From Microbacterium sp. YJN-G (lineage in GTDB: Bacteria; Actinomycetota; Actinomycetes; Actinomycetales; Microbacteriaceae), in the NCBI RefSeq assembly GCF_015040615.1, contig NZ_CP060402.1, forward strand, positions 2,294,001 to 2,358,000: a stretch of 64,000 nt of DNA. Direction: 5' to 3'. A model generated the notes under the pieces. The model was not told the origin of the DNA and ran no database searches. It was given only the letters and a program-made list of their open reading frames with translations. Both the position numbers and the translations under genes were made by a program. This document shows, piece by piece, positions 11,669-20,215 of the stretch (its first letter is position 1; each line of letters opens with the position of its first letter).

Positions 11669-12061
11669 CTACTCCTGGGTCCCTGAGCCTGTCGAAGGGT
11701 CCTCGCGCTCCCGCCTGCGCTTCTCGATCTCCTCGCGCAGGCGCCACTCCTCGATCTCACGGTCGAGGTCGGCGATCTGCTGCTCGGTCGTGCGAGTGTC
11801 CACCGGGATCACCGGCGCAGGCGGGGCAGCCGGCGGCCGGGACCGCTCGGGGTGGCTCGGCCTGCGGATCTGGAGGCCGCCCTCCGGGTACTCGCGTCCG
11901 ATGCCAAACCACAGCATGCTGCCGATGAAGGGCAGCAGCACGACCAGCAGCATCCAGACGAACTTGGGCATGTACTTCACCTGCGCGTCGTCGCGCCGGA
12001 TGATGTCCACGAGTGCGAACGCCATCAGCGCCAGGACGATCAGCGACAGCACAAAACCCAT
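11669..12061 (-). CDS. PLDc_N domain membrane protein
   Basis: A 130-residue protein with two N-terminal membrane segments (about 2-20 and 32-52) and the PLDc_N motif VWMLLVVLLPFIGSMLWFGIGR, found at the N-terminus of cardiolipin synthases but here without the phospholipase D catalytic domains. A Pro-rich linker and a charged helix (IADLDREIEEWRLREEIEKR), probably coiled-coil, follow in the cytoplasm. The final residues are encoded by a dispersed repeat. TACTCT exactly six bases before ATG 12061 suggests a leaderless transcript. Function unknown; common in actinobacteria as a stand-alone protein. Confidence 0.85.
   Translation of the reverse strand: MGFVLSLIVLALMAFALVDIIRRDDAQVKYMPKFVWMLLVVLLPFIGSMLWFGIGREYPEGGLQIRRPSHPERSRPPAAPPAPVIPVDTRTTEQQIADLDREIEEWRLREEIEKRRREREDPSTGSGTQE
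11677..11702. repeat. dispersed repeat, copy 2, overlapping the 3' end of the PLDc_N gene
   Basis: GGGTCCCTGAGCCTGTCGAA then GGGTCC. On the minus strand it encodes the last residues (…STGSGTQ) of the PLDc_N protein, so the repeat has become its C-terminal tail. Confidence 0.6.
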
Positions 12062-12067
12062 GGACTC

Positions 12068-12073
12068 AGAGTA
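12068..12073 (-). promoter_or_regulatory. leaderless -10 element (PLDc_N gene)
   Basis: Minus-strand TACTCT, six bases before the ATG at 12061, with no ribosome site between. Confidence 0.5.
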
Positions 12074-12109
12074 GACGACGCGTGGTGCGCGGGGACCGTG
12101 AGCCGGCGC

Positions 12110-12952
12110 TCATTCGGCGCCGGTCGCGACCGGCCGTCCGGAAGTGTTCGACCAGGCGCTCCACGAGCCGGGGTAGATCGTCACGTCCCGCCCGACGAGT
12201 GCACCGGCGAGGGCGAGCTGCGCGGCGGTGATCCCCGACCCGCAGTAGGCGGCGATGGGCGTCTCGCCGTGTGCACCCACTGCGTCGAAGGCCGCTGCGA
12301 TCTCGGCTGCCGGTCGGAACCGGCCGTCGTCGGTGAGCACCTGCGCGATGGGCAGGCTGCGCGCACCGGGGATGTGCCCGGCGACGGGGTCGATCGGTTC
12401 GGTGTCCCCGCGGAAGCGCTCTGCGGCCCTGGCATCGAGCAGCACGCCGCGCTGCGGCCAGGCCGCCGCGTCGTCGGTGCCGATGATCCCGGCCTCAGCA
12501 GGTGCGGACAGTTCGACGTCACCCTCAGTGATGGTCACGTCGCCCGTCTCGACCTCGCCGCCGGCGGCCGTCCAGGCCGGCCAGGCGCCGTCGAGCACCC
12601 GCACGTCGGTGAGCCCGGCGCGGCGCAGCGCCCACCAGGCGCGCGAGGCGGCCAGCATCCGGTGATCGTCGTAGATCACGACCGGTACGCCACGGCGGAT
12701 GCCCCAGCGACGGGCGGATGCGGCGAGCGCGGTGTCATCGGGCAGCGGATGCCGTCCCTCGTGCGGTGCACCGTGACGCGACAGCTCGCCCTCGACGTCG
12801 ATGAACACGGCACCGGGGATGTGCCCGGCGAGGTACTGCTCGCGTCCGTCATCGCGACCGAGCTGCCAGCGCGCGTCCAGCACGTGCACCTCGCCGAGCC
12901 GCTCCCGCAGCTCGGCCGCCGAGATCAGCGGATACCCGTTCGCAGTGCTCAC
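12110..12952 (-). CDS. two-domain sulfurtransferase (rhodanese/3-mercaptopyruvate type)
   Basis: A 280-residue protein with two rhodanese domains. The N-terminal one (VHVLDARWQLG, HIPGAVFID) lacks a catalytic Cys; the C-terminal one carries Cys237 in YCGSGIT, whose CG-S-G-[IV]-T loop is the 3-mercaptopyruvate sulfurtransferase form. It transfers sulfane sulfur to cyanide or thiol acceptors. The GTG start 12952 overlaps the stop of the aldo/keto reductase upstream (GTGA), so the two are translationally coupled. Substrate preference is inferred from the active-site loop only. Confidence 0.92.
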   Translation of the reverse strand: MSTANGYPLISAAELRERLGEVHVLDARWQLGRDDGREQYLAGHIPGAVFIDVEGELSRHGAPHEGRHPLPDDTALAASARRWGIRRGVPVVIYDDHRMLAASRAWWALRRAGLTDVRVLDGAWPAWTAAGGEVETGDVTITEGDVELSAPAEAGIIGTDDAAAWPQRGVLLDARAAERFRGDTEPIDPVAGHIPGARSLPIAQVLTDDGRFRPAAEIAAAFDAVGAHGETPIAAYCGSGITAAQLALAGALVGRDVTIYPGSWSAWSNTSGRPVATGAE

Positions 12953-13878
12953 GGGATGATGTGCCCGGCGACGCGGAACAGCTCGTACCACTCGGCGCGG
13001 CTGAGCTCGACGTCGGCGCCGGCCGCGGTATCCGCCACCCGCTGCGGAGTGGTGGTGCCCAGCACCACCTGCATCTGTGCGGGGTGGCGGGTGATCCACG
13101 CGGTGGCGATCGCTATGGGCGCAACGTCGTACTTGGCGGCGAGGCGGTCGATCACGGCGTTGAGCTCGGCGTGCTCGGGGTTGCCGAGGAAGACGCCGTC
13201 GAAGAAGCCGGCCTGGAACGGCGACCACGCCTGGATGGTGATGCCGTTGATGCGGCAGTACTCCACGATCCCGCCGCCGTCGCGGACGATGCTCTGCTCC
13301 TCGCCCGACATGTTCGCGGCGATGCCCTGTGCGATGATCGGCGAGTGCGTGATCGACAGCTGCAGCTGGTTGGCGATCAGCGGGTGCGTCACGGCGGTGC
13401 GCAGCAGATCGATCTGGCGCGGCGTGTGGTTCGATACTCCGAAGGCGCGCACCTTGCCCGCGACGGCGAGTTCGTCGAAGGCCCGGGCGACCTCCTCGGG
13501 CTCGACGAGTGCGTCGGGCCGGTGCAGCAGCAGCACGTCGATGTAGTCGGTGCGCAGGGCCTTCAGCGAGCCTTCGACCTGGGTGACGATGTGCTCGTAC
13601 GAGAAGTCGAACATCTGCTCCGACGGCACGATGCCGCACTTGGTCTGCAGCGTGATCTCGGCACGCTCGGAGGGCGACAGCTGCAGGGCGCTCGCGAAGC
13701 GGTCCTCGCACACGTGCATCGCCCCGCCGTAGATGTCGGCGTGATCGAAGAAGTCGATCCCCGCATCGCGGGCCGTGTCGTACAGCTCCCGCACCTCGGC
13801 ATCCGTCTTGTCGGGGATGCGCATCATCCCGGCGATGACCGCGGGCGCTGTGACCGGACCGAACGGCACTGTCTTCAT
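12949..13878 (-). CDS. aldo/keto reductase
   Basis: A 309-residue NADPH-dependent aldo/keto reductase of the YdhF-like group. The catalytic tetrad is visible: Asp/Tyr in FFDHADIYGG, Lys in LQTKCGI and His in VLLLHRPDAL; GVSNHTPRQIDLL and QAWSPFQAGF are cofactor/barrel motifs. ATG 13878 is chosen because AGGAGGA stands 5-6 bases upstream; an earlier in-frame ATG at 13929 has no such site. It diverges from pgi across 107 bp and overlaps the sulfurtransferase at its 3' end. Substrate unknown. Confidence 0.92.
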   Translation of the reverse strand: MKTVPFGPVTAPAVIAGMMRIPDKTDAEVRELYDTARDAGIDFFDHADIYGGAMHVCEDRFASALQLSPSERAEITLQTKCGIVPSEQMFDFSYEHIVTQVEGSLKALRTDYIDVLLLHRPDALVEPEEVARAFDELAVAGKVRAFGVSNHTPRQIDLLRTAVTHPLIANQLQLSITHSPIIAQGIAANMSGEEQSIVRDGGGIVEYCRINGITIQAWSPFQAGFFDGVFLGNPEHAELNAVIDRLAAKYDVAPIAIATAWITRHPAQMQVVLGTTTPQRVADTAAGADVELSRAEWYELFRVAGHIIP

Positions 13879-13973
13879 GGTTCCTCCTGTGTCAGAGGCA
13901 ACGCTACAGGTCCGGTCGGCGGGCGGCATGGCACTGCGACGACATCGTCGCCCGACGCGGTTCCGCGACCGGC

Positions 13974-13979
13974 TAGCGT
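13974..13979 (+). promoter_or_regulatory. leaderless -10 element (pgi)
   Basis: TAGCGT followed by six bases and ATG 13986; no ribosome site is present. Confidence 0.5.
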
Positions 13980-13985
13980 TGTGGC

Positions 13986-15668
13986 ATGACCGCTCCGATC
14001 GATGCGACGACCACCTCCGCCTGGGCTGAGCTCACCTCTCTTCGCGAGAGCTTCTCCCCCGATCTGCGCGCCTGGTTCGACGCGGATCCCGGCCGTGTCG
14101 AGCGGCTGAGCCTGCCCCTGGCCGACCTGCACGTCGACCTGTCGAAGAACCTCGTCACCGACGAGATCGTCGCCGCCCTGGTGCGCCTGGCTGAGCAGAC
14201 CGGTGTCGCCGAGCGGTACGCCGCGATGCTGGCCGGCGAGCACATCAACACCACCGAGGATCGTGCGGTGCTGCACACGGCGCTGCGTCGTCCCGCCGGC
14301 GCGTCCCCCGCCCTCGTCGTCGACGGGCAGGAGATCGATCAGGACGTGCAGGACGTGCTCGACACCCTGTCGGCGTTCTCCGAGCGGGTGCGCTCGGGCG
14401 AGTGGGTGGGTGTGACCGGCAAGAAGGTCACGCACGTTGTGAACATCGGCATCGGCGGCTCCGACCTCGGGCCGGTCATGGCCTACGAGGCCCTGAAGCC
14501 CTACGCGGATGCCGGCATCGAGGCACGCTTCGTCTCGAACATCGACCCGACCGACCTCGCGCAGAAGACCGCCGATCTCGACCCCGAGGCCACGCTGTTC
14601 ATCGTGGCGTCGAAGACCTTCACCACGCTCGAGACCCTCACCAACGCACGCCTCGCGCGCGACTGGCTGTGGGCGGGGCTGGCAGCATCCGGTGCCATCG
14701 GCGACGACGAGGCGAGCCGGACGGATGCTGTGGCGCACCACTTTGTGGCCGTGTCGACCGCGCTCGACAAGGTCGAGGAGTTCGGCATCGACCCGAAGAA
14801 CGCGTTCGGGTTCTGGGACTGGGTGGGCGGCCGCTACTCGGTCGACTCGGCCATCGGACTGTCGCTGACGATCGTGTTCGGCCCCGCCGTGTTCCGCGAG
14901 CTGCTCGCGGGCTTCCACGCCGTCGACGAGCACGTGCGCACCACCCCGCTGGGGCAGAACGTGCCGGTGCTGATGGGCCTGCTCAACGTCTGGTACGTGA
15001 ACTTCCTCGGCGCGCAGTCGCACGCCGTGCTGCCGTACGCGCAGCAGCTCAGCCGTTTCGCCGCCTACCTGCAGCAGCTGACCATGGAGTCCAACGGAAA
15101 GTCGGTGCGCTGGGACGGCTCGCCGGTCACCACCGAGACCGGCGAGGTGTTCTGGGGCGAGCCTGGCACGAACGGCCAGCACGCGTTCTACCAGCTCATC
15201 CACCAGGGCACCCGGCTGATCCCCGCCGACTTCATCGCGTTCGTGAACCCGGCATACCCGCTCAAGGACGGCGGCCGCGACGTGCACGGGCTGTTCCTGG
15301 CGAACTTCCTCGCGCAGACCAAGGCTCTCGCCTTCGGCAAGACCGCCGAAGAGGTCGAGGCCGAGGGCACCACGGGCGCGCTCGTCGCCGCGCGCACGTT
15401 CAGCGGCAACCGACCGACCACGTCGATCTTCGCGCCGTCGCTCACCCCGGCCGTGCTGGGTCAGCTGATCGCCCTGTACGAGCACATCACCTTCACGCAG
15501 GGCGTGATCTGGGGCATCAACTCCTTCGACCAGTGGGGTGTCGAGCTCGGCAAGCAGCTGGCCCTGCAGATCGCCCCGGCGATCGAGGGCGATGCGGATG
15601 CCGTGGCCGCGCAGGATCCGTCCACGAAGGCGCTGCTGTCGTACTACCACGCGCACCGCGACGCCTGA
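13986..15668 (+). CDS. pgi: glucose-6-phosphate isomerase
   Basis: Interconverts glucose 6-phosphate and fructose 6-phosphate in glycolysis/gluconeogenesis. 560 residues, standard for the long bacterial form. [15 protein letters not shown] binds the phosphate group; the catalytic Glu is in [14 protein letters not shown], with the ring-opening His in the same stretch, and the final catalytic Lys is in [14 protein letters not shown]. Start ATG 13986 has a -10 (TAGCGT) six bases upstream and no ribosome site, so a leaderless message is likely. A strong hairpin follows the stop. Confidence 0.97.
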   Translation: MTAPIDATTTSAWAELTSLRESFSPDLRAWFDADPGRVERLSLPLADLHVDLSKNLVTDEIVAALVRLAEQTGVAERYAAMLAGEHINTTEDRAVLHTALRRPAGASPALVVDGQEIDQDVQDVLDTLSAFSERVRSGEWVGVTGKKVTHVVNIGIGGSDLGPVMAYEALKPYADAGIEARFVSNIDPTDLAQKTADLDPEATLFIVASKTFTTLETLTNARLARDWLWAGLAASGAIGDDEASRTDAVAHHFVAVSTALDKVEEFGIDPKNAFGFWDWVGGRYSVDSAIGLSLTIVFGPAVFRELLAGFHAVDEHVRTTPLGQNVPVLMGLLNVWYVNFLGAQSHAVLPYAQQLSRFAAYLQQLTMESNGKSVRWDGSPVTTETGEVFWGEPGTNGQHAFYQLIHQGTRLIPADFIAFVNPAYPLKDGGRDVHGLFLANFLAQTKALAFGKTAEEVEAEGTTGALVAARTFSGNRPTTSIFAPSLTPAVLGQLIALYEHITFTQGVIWGINSFDQWGVELGKQLALQIAPAIEGDADAVAAQDPSTKALLSYYHAHRDA

Positions 15669-15693
15669 CCTCACCGTTTCGCAGCATCCGCTC

Positions 15694-15731
15694 GAGACTT
15701 CCGTTCCGGCCTGAGGCGGAACGGGAGTCTC
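15694..15731 (+). terminator. hairpin terminator after pgi
   Basis: GAGACTtCCGTTCCG pairs with CGGAACGGgAGTCTC around an eight-base loop. There is no following U run, as is common in high-GC actinobacteria. Confidence 0.65.
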
Positions 15732-15822
15732 GTCGTGGCGCCCTGAGACCGCCGGCGTCAGAACATCTCGAGGCCGCGGCGATTATGCACGGTCGCGGAT
15801 GCCCAGGTTCCTCCCAGAGACG

Positions 15823-15855
15823 GGTATGGTATACCCAAATACCAAACGGTATACC
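15823..15855. promoter_or_regulatory. twin GGTATACC operator before the NCS1 permease
   Basis: Two identical palindromes GGTATACC occupy 15828-15835 and 15848-15855, exactly 20 bp apart (two helical turns), with extra half-sites GGTAT (15823) and ATACC (15839) around them. This is typical of a dimeric regulator such as GntR binding cooperatively on one face. They lie 33-60 bp before the permease start, in an AT-rich patch that should hold the promoter. The regulator is not encoded next door. Confidence 0.7.
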
Positions 15856-15887
15856 AAGCCACATTCGCTGACGAAGGACGGCCCGGC

Positions 15888-17237
15888 ATGTCAACGGCAA
15901 AGGAAGCATCCACCCTGCTGGATTCGGAGTACGAGCACACGCCTGTGCCCCAGGAGCACCGGAGGAGCTTCGCCTCCGTGTCTGCTGTCTGGTACAGCTT
16001 CCCGCTGGTGCTCACCAGCGCCGTCATCGGCGGCGCTGTCACCGCCATGCTCGGCTTCAAGATGGGCATCCTCGCCATCCTGGTCGGCAACCTGATGCTG
16101 ATGGTGGTCGTCGGATCGCTGAGCTACCTCGCCGGCAAGACCGGCGAGAGCTTCGCCATCTCGGCGAAGCGCACGTTCGGCAAGGCCGGATACGTCGTCG
16201 TGTCGGGCCTGCTGTCGACCGTCGTCATCGGCTGGTTCGCTCTGATGGTCGGCCTCACCGGCGACACGATGGCCCGCTCCTTCGGCCAGAACCTGCTGCT
16301 GATGACGCTGCTCGGCGGCGTGCTCTACGTGGCCGCGACGTTCATCGGCATCAAGGCGCTGACCATCCTGGGGTACTTCGCCGCTCCCCTGTACGTCATC
16401 CTCGGCATCGCCGCCATCGTGATCGCGTTCAACAGCGGCACCTCGGCGATCTTCGAGTACGAGCCGCTCGCCGGCGCCGGCGCACTGTCGTTCGGCGTCG
16501 CCGTCACGATGATCTTCTCGACCTTCACCGACTCGGGCACCATGACCGCCGACTTCACCCGGTGGGCGAAGAACGGCAAGCACGGCTTCTTCGCCGCGTT
16601 CACCGCCTTCCCGATCGCCAAGTTCATCGCCGAGGGCATCGGTGCGGTGATCGTCGCCAGCGCCTCCGCGCTGGTGGTCAACGCCTCGCAGAACGGTGGC
16701 GACTTCATCGGCATCCTGGCCAGCGCCGGCGGCGTCCTGAAGGTCCTGGCCATCATCTTCGTCTTCGTGAACCTCGGCGTCGGCTGCACGCATTGCCTCT
16801 ACAACGGCGCCGCGGGCTGGTCGCACATGACCAAGAGCAACATGCGCGTGGTCACGCTGATCCTCGGCGCCATCGGCATCGCGGTCGCCCTCACCGGCGT
16901 GTGGGCGCAGTTCCAGGGCTGGCTGAACCTGCTGGGCCTGATCGTCCCGCCGATCGCGGCGATCCTGATCATGGACCAGCTGGTGCTCAAGCGTCGCAAC
17001 GACGAGAGCCAGAAGTGGCAGCCGCTGGCGTTCGTCAGCTGGGGCCTGGCAGCGGCGATCGCCCTGATCGTCGACCGCTTCGCACCTCAGCTGTCGGTGG
17101 TCGTCGCGGGCCTGGTGTCGTCCGCCGTCATCTACTACATCGGGCACCTCATCACCAGCCGCAGGACGACCGCGACTCCGGGCGACGGCCCGGTCAACGA
17201 CGCGATCGATGACTCGGTGGACGTACCGGTCGCCTGA
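15888..17237 (+). CDS. NCS1 (purine-cytosine permease family) transporter
   Basis: A 449-residue integral membrane protein with about 12 hydrophobic segments, of the CodB/purine-cytosine permease type. The motif VWYSFPLVLTSAVIGGAVTAMLG and the early GKTGESFAISAKRTFG match the family's TM1-TM3 region. Such proteins import nucleobases, hydantoins, allantoin or thiamine precursors with Na+ or H+; the specific substrate is not readable. GAAGGA stands about ten bases before ATG 15888. The twin GGTATACC palindromes upstream suggest ligand-controlled expression. A strong terminator follows at 17258. Confidence 0.88.
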   Translation: MSTAKEASTLLDSEYEHTPVPQEHRRSFASVSAVWYSFPLVLTSAVIGGAVTAMLGFKMGILAILVGNLMLMVVVGSLSYLAGKTGESFAISAKRTFGKAGYVVVSGLLSTVVIGWFALMVGLTGDTMARSFGQNLLLMTLLGGVLYVAATFIGIKALTILGYFAAPLYVILGIAAIVIAFNSGTSAIFEYEPLAGAGALSFGVAVTMIFSTFTDSGTMTADFTRWAKNGKHGFFAAFTAFPIAKFIAEGIGAVIVASASALVVNASQNGGDFIGILASAGGVLKVLAIIFVFVNLGVGCTHCLYNGAAGWSHMTKSNMRVVTLILGAIGIAVALTGVWAQFQGWLNLLGLIVPPIAAILIMDQLVLKRRNDESQKWQPLAFVSWGLAAAIALIVDRFAPQLSVVVAGLVSSAVIYYIGHLITSRRTTATPGDGPVNDAIDDSVDVPVA

Positions 17238-17257
17238 TCCGCGTCTTGAACGACCAC

Positions 17258-17295
17258 AGGGGCCCGCGGCCGGAGCGATCCGGCCGCGGGCCCCT
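17258..17295 (+). terminator. strong hairpin terminator after the NCS1 gene
   Basis: AGGGGCCCGCGGCCGG pairs perfectly with CCGGCCGCGGGCCCCT around a six-base loop, followed by CACGTTCTT. Confidence 0.8.
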
Positions 17296-17383
17296 CACGT
17301 TCTTCCATGCGTGCGGCGGGGCGCGTCGGTAGCGCATCCCCTCGGCATCCGGAACCCCCTCGGCGACCGCCGCGCGCCGGGGA

Positions 17384-17389
17384 TACCGT
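17384..17389 (+). promoter_or_regulatory. leaderless -10 element (flavodoxin-like gene)
   Basis: TACCGT, six bases, then ATG 17396; no ribosome site. Confidence 0.5.
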
Positions 17390-17395
17390 GCGGGC

Positions 17396-18007
17396 ATGGA
17401 CGAACAGCTCAGCGCACTTCTGATCAACTGCACGCTCAAGCCCTCACCGGCGGGATCCAGCACGCATGTGCTGGGCGAGCAGGTCCTGAACGCCCTGGCC
17501 GAGCACGGCGTCACCGCGGACCGCATCCGAGCGGTGGACCACCGCATCCTGCCCGGGGTGCAGACCGACATGGGCGGCGACGACGAGTGGCCCGAGCTGC
17601 GCTCGCGCGTGCTCGCCGCCGACATCCTCGTCTTCGCCACCCCGACGTGGCTGGGTCAGCACTCCAGCGTCGCCCAGCGGGTGCTGGAGCGGCTGGACGC
17701 CGAGCTGTCGGAGACCGACGATCAGGGACGGCCGATCCTGTTCGACAAGGTCGCCCTCGCTGTCGTGGTCGGCAACGAGGACGGCGCGCACCACATCGCC
17801 GCGATCGTGTTCCAGGCGCTCAACGACGTCGGCTTCACGATCCCGGCGCAGGGGTCGATCTACTGGAACGGCGAGGCGATGCAGAAGACCGACTACCGCG
17901 ACCTGCCCGAGACTCCCGAGAAGGTGGCGCAGTCGACAGCGACCGCCGCCGCGAACGCCGCGCACCTCGCCCGGATACTGAAGGGCACGGGGTACCCGAA
18001 GGGCTGA
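17396..18007 (+). CDS. flavodoxin family / NADPH-dependent FMN reductase-like protein
   Basis: A 203-residue flavodoxin-fold protein. LLINCTLKPSPAGSSTHVLGEQ is the FMN phosphate loop and DILVFATPTWLGQHSSVAQRVLERL the second FMN-binding segment; LAVVVGNEDGAHHI supplies the third. It probably binds FMN and reduces quinones, azo compounds or serves as an electron carrier. Translation appears leaderless (TACCGT six bases upstream). It stands alone, with terminators on both sides. Confidence 0.85.
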   Translation: MDEQLSALLINCTLKPSPAGSSTHVLGEQVLNALAEHGVTADRIRAVDHRILPGVQTDMGGDDEWPELRSRVLAADILVFATPTWLGQHSSVAQRVLERLDAELSETDDQGRPILFDKVALAVVVGNEDGAHHIAAIVFQALNDVGFTIPAQGSIYWNGEAMQKTDYRDLPETPEKVAQSTATAAANAAHLARILKGTGYPKG

Positions 18008-18039
18008 GCGGGCGTTTCGTCGATGTCCCGAGACACGGA

Positions 18040-18065
18040 AGGCGGATGCCCTCGGGCATCCGCCT
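18040..18065. terminator. bidirectional hairpin terminator
   Basis: AGGCGGATGCC pairs with GGCATCCGCCT around CTC, an 11-bp perfect stem, between the convergent flavodoxin-like gene and the secreted peptide gene. Confidence 0.75.
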
Positions 18066-18107
18066 GCCTGCGGTCTCAGGCGAAGCCGTCGTCGCCCCGA
18101 CGGTCAC

Positions 18108-18284
18108 CTAGTTGCGGTGGTTGTCACACACGCCCGGCTTGAATCCGGGTTGCGGGTTGCCGTTCTGCCCCGGCGAGCACTGCGTGCTTCCCGGACCCGG
18201 CGGGTCGGCGAAGGCCGGAGCACTCATCGTGAGGCCTCCGAGGATCAGCATCGCCGTGGCCATCGTCGCTGTTGCCTTGCGCAT
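18108..18284 (-). CDS. small secreted two-cysteine peptide
   Basis: A 58-residue protein starting at ATG 18284, with GAAGGG eight bases upstream. Residues 1-28 form a signal peptide (MRKATATMATAMLILGGLTM then SAPAFA), with cleavage expected after A-F-A. The mature part is only about 30 residues, rich in Gly/Pro/Asn, with two cysteines framing PGQNGNPQPGFKPGV. The Cys pair may form a disulfide loop outside the cell. The N-terminal extension to 18407 is in frame but has no start signal. Function unknown; no family recognised with certainty. Confidence 0.75.
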   Translation of the reverse strand: MRKATATMATAMLILGGLTMSAPAFADPPGPGSTQCSPGQNGNPQPGFKPGVCDNHRN

Positions 18285-18434
18285 ATTCTCACCCTTCTCT
18301 TCGCAGATGATGACCTCCCCGGCACGGTGCCGGCGCGGAGTCATCACCGTTCGAACAGGTGAAGTTACCCGTGCTCTGCGACGATGCGGATGGGGTTCCG
18401 CCTGCATCGCCGAGAGGCCATAATGACGCGAACG

Positions 18435-19463
18435 TCAGGCGCGGCGGTATTGCGCGGTGATCGGGCAGTCGAAGGGATCGCGGGCGGCGAGGCCCACGTG
18501 GTTCAGATAGCTGATGACGATGCCGTACGAGCGCAGCAGCGTCGTCTCGGTGTACGGCACGTTCTGGGCCGTGCAGTAGTCGCGCACGATCTCCCGCGCC
18601 CGCGCGAGGTGGCGTCGCGACATGCTCGGGAACAGGTGGTGCTCCACCTGGTAGTTCAGCCCGCCCATCAGCCAGGTGGCCCACCAGCCGCCGGTGATGT
18701 TGCGCGAGGTGCGCACCTGCTTCGAGAAGAAATCGAGCTTGGCGTCGGGGGCGATGATCGGCATTCCCTTGTGGTTCGGGGCGAAGGTCGCACCCATGTA
18801 GACGCCGAAGACGGCCAGCTGCACGCCCATGAACGCGAACGCCATGCCGAGCGGCAGCAGCAGGAACACCGGCACGAGGACGATCGCGAAACGCGCCGCG
18901 ATCATGGCGAGTTCGGCCCAGCGCCCTTTGACCGGGCCACGCGATGCCAGGTGCCGCACGCTCAGCACGTGCAGGTTCAGCCCCTCGAGAGTCAGCAGCG
19001 GGAAGAAGAGCCAGCCCTGGCGCAGCGTGATCCACCGGACGAGGCCTCGCGAGCGCTGGGCGTCCTCGTCCAGGAACGAGATGGTGTCGACCTCGATGTC
19101 GGGGTCCTTGCCGACGCGATTCGGGTTGCCGTGGTGGCGGGTGTGCTTGGAGTCCCACCACGAGTAGCTCATGCCGACGATGGCGGCGAGCACGCGTGCG
19201 AGACGGAAGTTCGCGGGGCCCGAGGCGAGGATCTGGCGATGCGCGGCCTCGTGGGCGAGGAAGGCGACCTGGGTGAACAGGATGCCGAGCGCCGCGGCGA
19301 TGAGCAGCTGGAACCAGCTGTCGCCGAGCAGGATGAATCCCGTCACGCATCCGCCGAATCCGAGCAGGATCGCGGTACCGACGAGGATGTAGAACCAGGG
19401 CGTGCGGTGCAGCAGCCCGGTCTCGCGCACGACTCGCGAGACGTCCTGGTAGGCGCGCGTCAT
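18435..19463 (-). CDS. membrane fatty acid desaturase / acyl-CoA desaturase
   Basis: Di-iron membrane desaturase that introduces a double bond into fatty acyl chains. All three histidine boxes are present: HEAAH, HTRHH and the HxxHH-type box in NYQVEHHLF; four main hydrophobic segments lie around them. The first ATG (19463) gives 342 residues, but the homology-like sequence continues upstream in frame (ATLGPIRQTYAGTDEFPP) and there is no ATG, GTG or TTG before it. A good AGGAG (minus strand, 19558-19554) sits before two ATC codons (19550-19545), so initiation at ATC is a real possibility, giving about 28-29 more residues. The gene diverges from the VOC gene. Confidence 0.9.
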   Translation of the reverse strand: MTRAYQDVSRVVRETGLLHRTPWFYILVGTAILLGFGGCVTGFILLGDSWFQLLIAAALGILFTQVAFLAHEAAHRQILASGPANFRLARVLAAIVGMSYSWWDSKHTRHHGNPNRVGKDPDIEVDTISFLDEDAQRSRGLVRWITLRQGWLFFPLLTLEGLNLHVLSVRHLASRGPVKGRWAELAMIAARFAIVLVPVFLLLPLGMAFAFMGVQLAVFGVYMGATFAPNHKGMPIIAPDAKLDFFSKQVRTSRNITGGWWATWLMGGLNYQVEHHLFPSMSRRHLARAREIVRDYCTAQNVPYTETTLLRSYGIVISYLNHVGLAARDPFDCPITAQYRRA

Positions 19464-19771
19464 CGGCGGGAACTCGTCGGTGCCTGCGTACGTCTGGCGG
19501 ATCGGTCCGAGCGTCGCGGTGGTCGTGTCGACCTGGTTGAGAGTGATGATGTTCTCCTGCCGATCGGGTGCCCTTGAGCTTTCGAAGCCAAGGGCGGATG
19601 CCGATCGCTGCTCTCACCCTACGCGGGTGGATATGCGGCGCACGGCATGTCTCGGCGTCCGCATCGGCGCCTGCGAGAGCCGTCTGAGGACGTTCCGGTT
19701 GACGGCCGTCGGGCTTATCGTTCTTCGGGTGAGCCACCCGGCTCTCGTTCTCTCGAGGAAGGTGCAGGATC

Positions 19772-20152
19772 ATGGACTGGAAGATCGAGCTGATCTTCGT
19801 GCCGGTCACCGATATCGACCGGGCGAAGGACTTCTACCAGAAGGTCGGCTTCCACGCCGACCACGACCAGACGCCGACGGACGGTCTGCGGTTCGTGCAG
19901 ATGACCCCGCCGGGCTCGGCCTGCTCCATCGCGTTCGGGATGGGGCTGGGCGTCCAGCTCGAGCCAGGGCAGCAGAACACCATCCAGGTCGTCGTGCCGG
20001 ATGCCGACGAGGCGCTCGCGCATCTGCGGGGGCTCGGCATCGACGCGCAGGGCGTGGAGGAGCTCGCCTGGGGCCGTTTCGTCACCTTCGACGACCCCGA
20101 CGGCAACACCTGGACGCTGCAGCAGCTCCCCGACTACAGCGGGCAGGGCTGA
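19772..20152 (+). CDS. VOC family (glyoxalase-like) protein
   Basis: A 126-residue vicinal oxygen chelate protein with two beta-alpha-beta-beta-beta modules: IELIFVPVTDIDRAKDFYQKVGF at the start and the end piece FVTFDDPDGNTWTLQQLP. The conserved end glutamate of many metal-dependent members is not in the usual place, so metal binding is uncertain. AGGA lies a few bases before ATG 19772. Such proteins act as glyoxalases, dioxygenases or drug-binding proteins; role here unknown. Confidence 0.87.
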   Translation: MDWKIELIFVPVTDIDRAKDFYQKVGFHADHDQTPTDGLRFVQMTPPGSACSIAFGMGLGVQLEPGQQNTIQVVVPDADEALAHLRGLGIDAQGVEELAWGRFVTFDDPDGNTWTLQQLPDYSGQG

Positions 20153-20160
20153 GGCGACCG

Positions 20161-20190
20161 AGGGGCGGATGCCGTGCAGCATCCGCCCCT
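20161..20190 (+). terminator. hairpin terminator after the VOC gene
   Basis: AGGGGCGGATGC pairs with GCATCCGCCCCT around CGTGCA, a perfect 12-bp stem eight bases after the stop. Confidence 0.8.
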
Positions 20191-20215
20191 CGTCATCCCG
20201 TGACCGTCGTCGCGG

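Noticed and set aside
18289..19809. 506-codon minus-strand frame overlapping the desaturase
   Set aside because: Arg/Pro-rich out-of-frame translation; the desaturase frame carries the three His boxes.
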